Origin: JAWKUK01 sp041398605
Lineage (GTDB): Bacteria > Planctomycetota > UBA1135 > GCA-002686595
DNA: 64,000 nucleotides
Assembly: GCA_041398605.1 (NCBI GenBank)
Contig: JAWKUK010000015.1
Location: 1 to 64,000 of the forward strand
Direction of reading: 5' to 3'
Position numbers and translations under genes: made by a program. Under the pieces are notes generated by a model. It was not told the origin of the DNA, ran no database searches, and saw only the letters and a program-made list of their open reading frames with translations. How positions within the stretch are numbered: position 1 is the first letter of the stretch; every line of letters begins with the position of its first letter. Positions 57,647 to 64,000 of the stretch are shown here, in pieces.

Positions 57647-59269
57647 TCACTGGAACAGGACCGAGCGCCCGTTCGTGAAGTTCGAGGTCGCAACGCCGCC
57701 GATCGAGTCGCGGTACCACGCCTGGTAGTTCCACGTGTCACCCGCTTGAACCGCCACAAAGCCGGTCGGTGTCGGGACTTGGGCCAAGTTCAGCGCAAGC
57801 GAGAACTCCCCTAGCGCGCCCGAGTTCTTGATCTGGCCCGCGCCGACGTACCGGCCGATCGAACCGCTCAAGCACAGCGTGCCCTGGCTGCCGCCCGGCA
57901 TCACGACCGCACCCTGCGTACGGCTCGTCAAGAAGAAGCCGAAGGCGTTCAACGGCAGCGCGCTCGCCGTCAACGTCACGTTGTTCGCGGACGCAGCGAC
58001 GCTGCCGTCCACCCGAATCGCCGCGGGCTGCCCCGTCGAGTTCGCGACCGCCGGCGAGCAATAGGCCGATCCAATGCCGTTGTTCCCGCCGATCGTGCTG
58101 CCCGGGTTGCTGTACAGCTGCTGGATCTCAGCGCCGCTCAACGCGCCGACGTAGACCTGCAGGTCATCGAGGTCGCCGTTGTAGAACTCCGGGATCGTGC
58201 CGGGCGGGTTCCAAGCACCGATGATGTAGGAGGGGTTCGGAACGCGCGCCTGGTTCGTGCCCGCGACCGCGCCGATGTTCACGCCATCCAGATAGAACGT
58301 CACGTCGTTCTGGAAGTCCATCGTGAGCGCCAAGTGGTACCACTGCCCCGCAACAAGCGTGGCGGCGATGTCATAGTCGAGCACCGCGTGCGTCGTAAAG
58401 CGGAAGCCCTGGTCGCCCTTGATGCCAAACGACCAGCTGCCGCCGGGCCCTTGGTTGCCGAAGATCCGGTTGATCGCGCCGCCCGGCGTGATCGTGGTTG
58501 CCTTGAACCAGACAGAGACGCTGAAGTCGTTCAGCAGCTGGTCGAGCACCGGATCACCGAAGACCTCAATGTGGTCGCCCGCGCCGTTGAAGCCAACAGA
58601 CGTCCCCGTGCCAGCCGCCGCGCCCGGCCGGCTCTGCGTCCCGCCGGAGTAGACCCCGACCAGGTTGTTCCCAGACACGTCGACGGCGTTCGGGCCGGTG
58701 TCGTCGAGCGGGAAGTGCGCGACGAGGTCGACCGGGCGCGGCCCGACGTCCGTCGCCAGTAGCGTGCCGAAGCCCATCGAGGTGTTGCCGAAGCCGCCGA
58801 CGCGCACATAGCGCACGTCGCCTGCGTTCAGGCTGATCGGCCCGATGCGGCTCGAGACGCCGCACGAGTCGTCGTTGCAGGACTCGAGCACAAGCGCGCC
58901 GCAGTTGCCGCTGAAGAGCTGCAGGGCCGTGTCGTACGTCGACCCACAGGTCTCGAACTGGTAGTACGTCGTCGTCGGCGCGGTGAAGGTGTACCAGATG
59001 TCGGGCGACATGTTCGCCCCCGCAGTGGTCGCGCAGGTCCAGAGCTCAGCGCTCGGGGTCGCCGAGAGCGTGTCGAACATGAGCGGGGCGCCCAAGGTCA
59101 ACGGGAGCGAGGTGCTGCACTCGTCGTTCTGGGCGAGGGCGCTGCCTGCGCAGAGCGCGGCAGCCGAAAGCAGGTGAATGGTGCGGAGAGTTATGGAGAG
59201 GCGTGAATTCGAGTCAAGTCCTGAGAGGCGGGACCGGATGGCCCACCCACCGAAGCACTCTACCCTCAT
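57647..59269 (-). CDS. secreted LamG-like protein with shared C-terminal module
   Basis: 540 residues from ATG 59269; the signal peptide (IHLLSAAALCAGSALAQ) is preceded by an extra ~30 residues and no other in-frame ATG lies closer. N-terminal domain (about 48-170) with NDECSTSLPL and several Cys resembles pre-peptidase-like beta domains. A LamG domain (about 185-385) with WYHLALTMDFQNDVTFYLDG follows. The last ~130 residues are the module shared with 12990-14213 and 43687-44697. Likely extracellular. Confidence 0.85.
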   Translation of the reverse strand: MRVECFGGWAIRSRLSGLDSNSRLSITLRTIHLLSAAALCAGSALAQNDECSTSLPLTLGAPLMFDTLSATPSAELWTCATTAGANMSPDIWYTFTAPTTTYYQFETCGSTYDTALQLFSGNCGALVLESCNDDSCGVSSRIGPISLNAGDVRYVRVGGFGNTSMGFGTLLATDVGPRPVDLVAHFPLDDTGPNAVDVSGNNLVGVYSGGTQSRPGAAAGTGTSVGFNGAGDHIEVFGDPVLDQLLNDFSVSVWFKATTITPGGAINRIFGNQGPGGSWSFGIKGDQGFRFTTHAVLDYDIAATLVAGQWYHLALTMDFQNDVTFYLDGVNIGAVAGTNQARVPNPSYIIGAWNPPGTIPEFYNGDLDDLQVYVGALSGAEIQQLYSNPGSTIGGNNGIGSAYCSPAVANSTGQPAAIRVDGSVAASANNVTLTASALPLNAFGFFLTSRTQGAVVMPGGSQGTLCLSGSIGRYVGAGQIKNSGALGEFSLALNLAQVPTPTGFVAVQAGDTWNYQAWYRDSIGGVATSNFTNGRSVLFQ

Positions 59270-59354
59270 TCTCGACCCTGCATAGGTCGCACGCGGATCA
59301 CGCCCCGCGGAGGCAGTGCCAGCCGCCGCCCGCCCTCCGCACTACACTGCGACC

Positions 59355-60143
59355 ATGTCCAGCGCCCCCCATCAGCGACAGCACCTCTACGTCCGCGATA
59401 CCGGAGTGGGGCAGACAGTGCTCTTCCTACACGGTTTCCCGCTCTCGCACACCATGTGGGACGACGCCATCGAGCGCCTCGCTCCCGCGTACCGATGCAT
59501 CGCGCCCGACCTGCGGGGCTTCGGGCGCAGCGCGCCCGTCCACGGACCAGTCATGTCCATGGAGACGTACGCCGACGACATCGCGCGGACGCTCGACCGG
59601 CTCGACGTCACACACGCCCACGTCGTCGGGCTCTCCATGGGAGGCTACATCGCGCTCGCGTTCGCTGAGCGACACGCCGAGCGGCTGCGGACACTGACCC
59701 TCGTTGATACACGCGCCGAAGCCGAAGACGAGGCGGGTCGCGCGCGTCGGGTCCAAGCGGCGACCAGCTTGCTCGAGGTCGGACGCGCAGCCTTCGCGCG
59801 CGACATGATCACAAAGCTCGTCGCGCCCGGCGCGGCGCTCGAGCTGCGGGCGCGGCTCGCGACGCTGATCGAAGCCGCGCCATACGAATCGACCGTCGCC
59901 GCCCTGATGGGCATGAAGGTCCGCCCCGACCGCATGCACGTCCTGCGTGAGCTCGCCGTGCCGTACCTCGTCATGTGCGGGGAGCTCGATGCCTTGACGC
60001 CACCCGAGCTCAGCCGCGCGATGGCGGCAGCCAATGGGCGCTCCGAGCTGGCGCTGATCCCAGGCGCAGGCCACATGTCACCGATGGAGCAGCCTGACAT
60101 GTTCGCGGCGCGGCTCGCAGGCTTCCTCGAACGCCATGCTTGA
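59355..60143 (+). CDS. alpha/beta hydrolase
   Basis: 262 residues from ATG 59355. Oxyanion-region HGFPLSHTMWD, nucleophile Ser in GLSMGGY, acid Asp in CGELDALTP and His in GAGHMSPMEQP: a complete catalytic triad. Similar to 3-oxoadipate enol-lactonase and other small esterases; substrate not determinable. Confidence 0.92.
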   Translation: MSSAPHQRQHLYVRDTGVGQTVLFLHGFPLSHTMWDDAIERLAPAYRCIAPDLRGFGRSAPVHGPVMSMETYADDIARTLDRLDVTHAHVVGLSMGGYIALAFAERHAERLRTLTLVDTRAEAEDEAGRARRVQAATSLLEVGRAAFARDMITKLVAPGAALELRARLATLIEAAPYESTVAALMGMKVRPDRMHVLRELAVPYLVMCGELDALTPPELSRAMAAANGRSELALIPGAGHMSPMEQPDMFAARLAGFLERHA

Positions 60144-60146
60144 GCG

Positions 60147-61757
60147 TCACCAGCCGAGCCGCTCGCGCCACGCCTCGGGGACGAGCGCACACGGCACGAC
60201 GTAGCCGATACCGCCGCCTTTGTCGTCGTCAGCGAGGCTCGCGACCGCGATCCCGATCAAGCGCCCCTCGACGTCCACGAACGGGCCCCCTGAGTCACCT
60301 GAGTGGACGATCGCATCGGTCTTCAACAGCAGGCCCTCGGGTTCACGCGAGAATCCAGAGCACCACCCGCTCGTCAGCGTCAACGTTACCATCGACGAAG
60401 TGCCGCCCGTGATCGGGTAGCCGAAGCCGACCATGCGCTCGCCCATCAACGGCGGCCGCGCTGCGAGCTCGAGCGTCGGGAAGGCCACGTTCGCGCCGAG
60501 CGGCGAGCGCGCCAATGGGCGCCCGAGGAGGTCACCTGTGATCCGCACGAGCGCGAGATCGAGGTCCTGACGGAGCTCGACGAGCTCTGCGCCGAACGCG
60601 GCCACCGGGATGACCTTCGGGTCCAGCGTGAAGCCGATCGCGATGGCAGGGAGCGCGCCCTCCGGGTCGCGCACACGCTCCGAGCCGACGAGCACGTGCG
60701 CGCAGCTCAGCACGTAGCCCGAGGGGTGGACGACGACGCCGGAGCCTGTGCCGTATGGGCCGTGCACGAGGACCGTCGCGCGCGCCGCCGAGTCAAACGG
60801 GGACGCGGCGAACGCGACCCCCGGGCCAGCGAGCGTCGGCACAGGGCAGATATCGAGGGCCGCGACGCTCTCGGGCGCCTCATCGCGTTGGACGAGCACG
60901 CGCACCGGCACGCGCGCCGCCCCTTCGCTGGCCTGGTACCCGAAGACCTCGAGGACCATCGAACGGCGGAAGCGCGGCACCTCGACATGAAAGCGCTCAT
61001 AGCTGTGAAAGTTCCCGCCCCAACCATAGCGGTCCTCGAAGCCGCTCAAGAAGCCGCTCGCCGAGACGGACACGTCGACGTCGGCCGTCGGACTGAACAC
61101 CTCGACGAGCCACCGCGTGGGGCCGGCGCCGCGGCTCGGACGGGGCACCGGCAGGTCGAGCGCGACGTTCGCGCGCAGGCCGTTGGCGCGCGCGAGCTCG
61201 AAGTCGAGGACCTCCCCGACGACGGCGCGGTGCGACGCCGGTCGCAGGAACTCTGCGCGCACGTTGCTGCGCGTCGTGCCCTCGTTCGCCGGAACGACCG
61301 CGATGTACCAGGCCCCGGCCTCGAGCGCGATCACGTCCGAGACCTCGATCACGAGCGCCTCTTCGAACCAGACGTTCTCGGCCGCGATGTCGTAGTCGCC
61401 GCGGTCGACATCCGGCGGCGCACCGAACGACACGTAGACCTCGACGTCGCCGTCCGAGTCAAAGGTCTGCAGCGCAAGGCCTGTGACATCTTCTGGGACG
61501 ACGACACGACAGACCTGGGGCGCTCCATCCGAGAGGTCGAGCGCGACGGGCGTGCCTGGGACGAGGTCCTGGGGCGCCGCGGCCACGCCGGGCGCGACCC
61601 CGGCGACGGTGCGCGCCGACACACCTGTCGAGCGGGGCCGCAGCTCCGTGCGGGCGAGCGCCCCCCCCAACGCGAGCGACGCGAGGGCGAGGGACACGGC
61701 GCCGGCGCGGGTGCCGCGCCGCTCGGCCCAGCGCGAGGTGCAGGAGCGAGGTCGCAT
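60147..61757 (-). CDS. exported trypsin-like serine protease
   Basis: 536 residues from ATG 61757; the frame is open to 61847. Signal region (AGAVSLALASLALGGALA), then two beta-rich domains (about 60-300) with features of pre-peptidase modules (VCRVVVPEDVTGLALQTFDS). The C-terminal chymotrypsin-fold protease follows: His in SCAHVLVG, Asp in RQDLDLALVRI, Ser in HSGDSGGPFVD. It resembles DegP-type catalytic domains but no PDZ domain is seen. Likely periplasmic or secreted. Ends three bases from the alpha/beta hydrolase stop (convergent). Confidence 0.9.
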   Translation of the reverse strand: MRPRSCTSRWAERRGTRAGAVSLALASLALGGALARTELRPRSTGVSARTVAGVAPGVAAAPQDLVPGTPVALDLSDGAPQVCRVVVPEDVTGLALQTFDSDGDVEVYVSFGAPPDVDRGDYDIAAENVWFEEALVIEVSDVIALEAGAWYIAVVPANEGTTRSNVRAEFLRPASHRAVVGEVLDFELARANGLRANVALDLPVPRPSRGAGPTRWLVEVFSPTADVDVSVSASGFLSGFEDRYGWGGNFHSYERFHVEVPRFRRSMVLEVFGYQASEGAARVPVRVLVQRDEAPESVAALDICPVPTLAGPGVAFAASPFDSAARATVLVHGPYGTGSGVVVHPSGYVLSCAHVLVGSERVRDPEGALPAIAIGFTLDPKVIPVAAFGAELVELRQDLDLALVRITGDLLGRPLARSPLGANVAFPTLELAARPPLMGERMVGFGYPITGGTSSMVTLTLTSGWCSGFSREPEGLLLKTDAIVHSGDSGGPFVDVEGRLIGIAVASLADDDKGGGIGYVVPCALVPEAWRERLGW

Positions 61758-62026
61758 GGCGCCGAAGATACGCGAGCCCGGAGCGCCGTGTCGCGGCATG
61801 GGCCGCGCGTCGCTGTGCCTCGGGACCTGGCCCGAGGGGGGCGCCACGCTGTTTCTTCTGCGAACGGGAAGTTCTGCGTGCCCCGCGCATCCAAGGCGCG
61901 GAAGGAAGCGATTGGGAGAGCGGCGCGGGGGGACCCGCGCCAGGTCCTTTGACGGGACGGAGCGCGTCCGAAGCCAAAAGGCTGCCGGGTGGGCACGTGT
62001 CGGAGAGGGATGGCAGGAGACGATTG
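61758..62026. other. divergent intergenic region, left part
   Basis: No gene recognised between the protease start and the hairpin at 62027. GC-rich with no clear promoter hexamers. Confidence 0.35.
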
Positions 62027-62056
62027 GGGGCGCCGGCCGGGCAGGGTCGGCGCCCC
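62027..62056 (+). terminator. terminator-like hairpin in divergent region
   Basis: GGGGCGCCG (62027-62035) pairs with CGGCGCCCC (62048-62056), followed by ACTTTTGTC. It lies 134 bases before the alpha/beta hydrolase start, where a terminator would be expected only for a short leader transcript. Confidence 0.5.
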
Positions 62057-62189
62057 ACTTTTGTCTCCGTGGGTCCCCGGCGGGTGACGCAGGCGCGTGC
62101 GCCCTCGGGCCTCGCCCGGGCGCCGCCGGGCGGCCGGCGACGACGCGCGGACGGGTGGCGCGTTAGGATCCCGGGCTCAGCCCCCCGCC

Positions 62190-63185
62190 GTGAATCCGTA
62201 CCTCCTCGTTCCTGCTGCCCTCGCGCTCGCCGGCCTCTCGCTCGAGACCTGGCGCCGGGCCCGAGCCCGCGCCCTCTGGCAGGCCCCCGGCCAGCGGATC
62301 GACGTCGGCGGGCACAGCCTGCACGCAAAGAGCTACGGCGCAGGTCCCTCGTGCTCCTCTTCGAGGCCGACGAGGGCGTCGACCCAGTGGGGCACGCTCC
62401 CGGAGCGCTTCGCGGATGTCGCGCGCGTGATCGCCTACGACCGCGGCGGCCTCGGCTGGAGCGACCTCGGGCCCGCGCCACGCGACGCCGAGACGCTCGC
62501 GCGCGAGCTGCACCAGCTCCTCCGCAAGCTCGTGCCCGACCCCGCGCGTCGGACCCTCATCGTCGCCCACGGGACCGGCGCCCACATCGCGCGCATGTAC
62601 GCGCACCGTTATCCCTTCGAGATGGTCGGGCTCGTGCTCGTCGACGGGCACCCAGACACTTTGATCGATCGCCTGCGCCGCGAACAGGTGCGCCCGCCGG
62701 TCGGCGCGCGCTGGCTGTCGGCGCTCGAGGGCGCCCTCGCGCGCTTTGGCCTCCTGCGGCTCCTGGCCCTGCGCGGGACATCGAACAACCTGCTCCCCTT
62801 GCCAGCGCGCCAGATCGCGCTGTTGGATGCCCTGGAGCTCGATCCACGTGTGCGCCGCGGCGCCGCAGAAGAGCTCGCCGCGGAGGAGCGCACGCTCGAG
62901 CAGATGGGGCGCCTGCGCGAGGCCACCGCCACCCCCACGCACGTCTTGGTCGCAGGCGCCACGCTCGATGAGCGGCGCGTTCCCCGGACGTTCCCGCGCA
63001 GCGACTACAATAAGATCTGGGCCGAGGAGGGCGCGAAGCTCGCGCGCACGTCGACCTGCGCCGAAGTGACGGTGCTCGAAGACGCGGACCACCTCCTCCA
63101 ACTTCGAGCGCCCGACCTCGTAGAACAGGCGATCCGCGGCATTCTGGCGTCGAGCGAGCGCGCAGAAGAACCCAGGCCGAGGTGA
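62190..63185 (+). CDS. alpha/beta hydrolase with local frame disturbance
   Basis: 331 residues from GTG 62190. N-terminal hydrophobic helix (YLLVPAALALAGLSL) anchors it. The hydrolase core has YDRGGLGWSDLG, IVAHGTGAHIARMYAH (a His-Gly-Thr-Gly nucleophile elbow with Thr rather than Ser) and LEDADHLLQL. Between about 62347 and 62392 the frame reads as noise (CSSSRPTRAST), while the neighbouring frame gives LVLLFEADEGVD. Two compensating single-base changes in CCC runs would restore a normal sequence. The missing nucleophile Ser and these changes make activity doubtful. Confidence 0.75.
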   Translation: MNPYLLVPAALALAGLSLETWRRARARALWQAPGQRIDVGGHSLHAKSYGAGPSCSSSRPTRASTQWGTLPERFADVARVIAYDRGGLGWSDLGPAPRDAETLARELHQLLRKLVPDPARRTLIVAHGTGAHIARMYAHRYPFEMVGLVLVDGHPDTLIDRLRREQVRPPVGARWLSALEGALARFGLLRLLALRGTSNNLLPLPARQIALLDALELDPRVRRGAAEELAAEERTLEQMGRLREATATPTHVLVAGATLDERRVPRTFPRSDYNKIWAEEGAKLARTSTCAEVTVLEDADHLLQLRAPDLVEQAIRGILASSERAEEPRPR

Positions 63186-63295
63186 CGCGCCCCCCGGCAC
63201 GGAACCCCATGATCGCGCGCGCCGCTGCCCCCTTCCGGGACGCCTTCTCCATCTTCCACCGCTAGGACGCGCGCCTGAGTTCGCGCCGAGACCAC

Positions 63296-64000
63296 ATGCG
63301 ATTCCCCGTCGAAATGCCGCTCGCGGCGCTCCTCACGCTGCCGCTGACCTCCGAAGTGTGCGCGCGCCAAGGCGCCGGCACGGCCGACGCGCCGCAGGGC
63401 TTTGCGCCCGCGGTGCTCATCGACACGGCCAAGATGGACGCGAGCACCGTCGAGTTGCTGACGGAGCTCGCAGACGCAGTGCGCGCCGAGCCTGCGAACG
63501 GCACGCGGCACGCCGACCTCGGCCTCGCCTACGAAGCGAACACGATCTGGGCGCTCGCTGAGACGCAGTACGACCACGCGATCGCGCTGCTGCCGGACAA
63601 GCCCGAGTGGGTGTACCGACGCGGCCTCTTGCGCACGTACAACGGCGACTTCGACGGCGCGGTCGCGGACCTCGCGGACGCCGCGAGCCGCCTGCGCAAC
63701 ACGGCGGTGGTGCAGGCGCGCTATGGCGATGTGCTGCGCACGCTCGGCCGGCTCGAGGAGGCAGAGGCCGCCTGGACGCAGGCGATCGCGTCCGAGGCTG
63801 TCCAGCAACAGCCGATCCAATGGGCAGCGAGCCGCACGGGCCTCGCACAGACCTTGCTCGACTTGGGCGAGTTCGAGCGCGCGCTCCAATACGCCGACGA
63901 GGCGTTGGCCATCGACCCGACGTCGAAGTACGCGCGCTACACCCGCGGGCTCGCGCTGCGCGAGCTCGGAAGGGAAGACGAGGCGCGCGACGAGCTCGTG
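63296..64000 (+). CDS. TPR-repeat protein, 3' end outside window
   Basis: The frame is open from ATG 63296 to the window edge (235 codons visible). The N-terminus (MPLAALLTLPLTSEVCA) is weakly signal-like. Then come tetratricopeptide repeats (LGLAYEANTIWALAETQYDH, YRRGLLRTYNGDFDGAVADL, YGDVLRTLGRLEEAEAAWTQ, ALQYADEALAIDPTSKYARY). TPR proteins mediate protein interaction. Function unknown. Confidence 0.85.
   Translation, partial: MRFPVEMPLAALLTLPLTSEVCARQGAGTADAPQGFAPAVLIDTAKMDASTVELLTELADAVRAEPANGTRHADLGLAYEANTIWALAETQYDHAIALLPDKPEWVYRRGLLRTYNGDFDGAVADLADAASRLRNTAVVQARYGDVLRTLGRLEEAEAAWTQAIASEAVQQQPIQWAASRTGLAQTLLDLGEFERALQYADEALAIDPTSKYARYTRGLALRELGREDEARDELV

Overview
The window is GC-rich (about 70%) bacterial chromosome. 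I infer a planctomycete-like organism. The signs are several secreted proteins sharing one C-terminal module, a Ser/Thr kinase fused to a formylglycine-generating-enzyme-like domain beside an ECF-like sigma factor, a sulfatase, LamG and carboxypeptidase-regulatory domains, and an archaeal/eukaryotic-type prolyl-tRNA synthetase. Phylum assignment is inference only.

Layout. 1-8.9 kb: a translationally coupled set (multihaem cytochrome, outer-membrane beta-barrel, seven-haem lipoprotein) that looks like a porin-cytochrome electron conduit, then a hybrid histidine kinase and an 11-haem lipoprotein. 9-14.2 kb: DUF454 protein, a degenerate HisKA-REC protein, release factor 3 and a LamG exoprotein. 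14.5-22.7 kb is accessory DNA. It has a palindromic repeat, a Fic protein with a palindromic operator candidate, and tRNA-Arg(CCT). A 5.9 kb island follows, bounded by a 38-bp repeat of the 5' half of that tRNA. The island carries a DUF262/DUF1524 gene split by an ISL3-type insertion sequence, a SacI-like restriction enzyme and a cytosine-5 methyltransferase. 22.9-40.8 kb: envelope and exported proteins, ClpS, a metalloprotease, the sigma/kinase pair, an endonuclease-phosphatase/sulfatase fusion, cupin and transglutaminase. 40.9-43.5 kb: a candidate structured RNA ending in a terminator, a three-repeat helical exported protein, and a peroxiredoxin whose catalytic Cys codon is TGA, followed at once by a bacterial SECIS-like hairpin. 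43.7-64 kb: exoproteins, a degenerate metallo-beta-lactamase, FAD oxidoreductase with an HD hydrolase, glycosyltransferases, a pseudopilin, rhodanese, ProRS, a trypsin-like protease, two alpha/beta hydrolases and a partial TPR protein.

The strongest leads are the probable selenoprotein peroxiredoxin (42902-43453), the tRNA-bounded defence island with its IS-broken DUF262 gene, and the porin-cytochrome operon. Several genes show single-base frame breaks in homopolymers, which may be assembly errors and matter for reading the broken genes. No CRISPR array or rRNA was seen.
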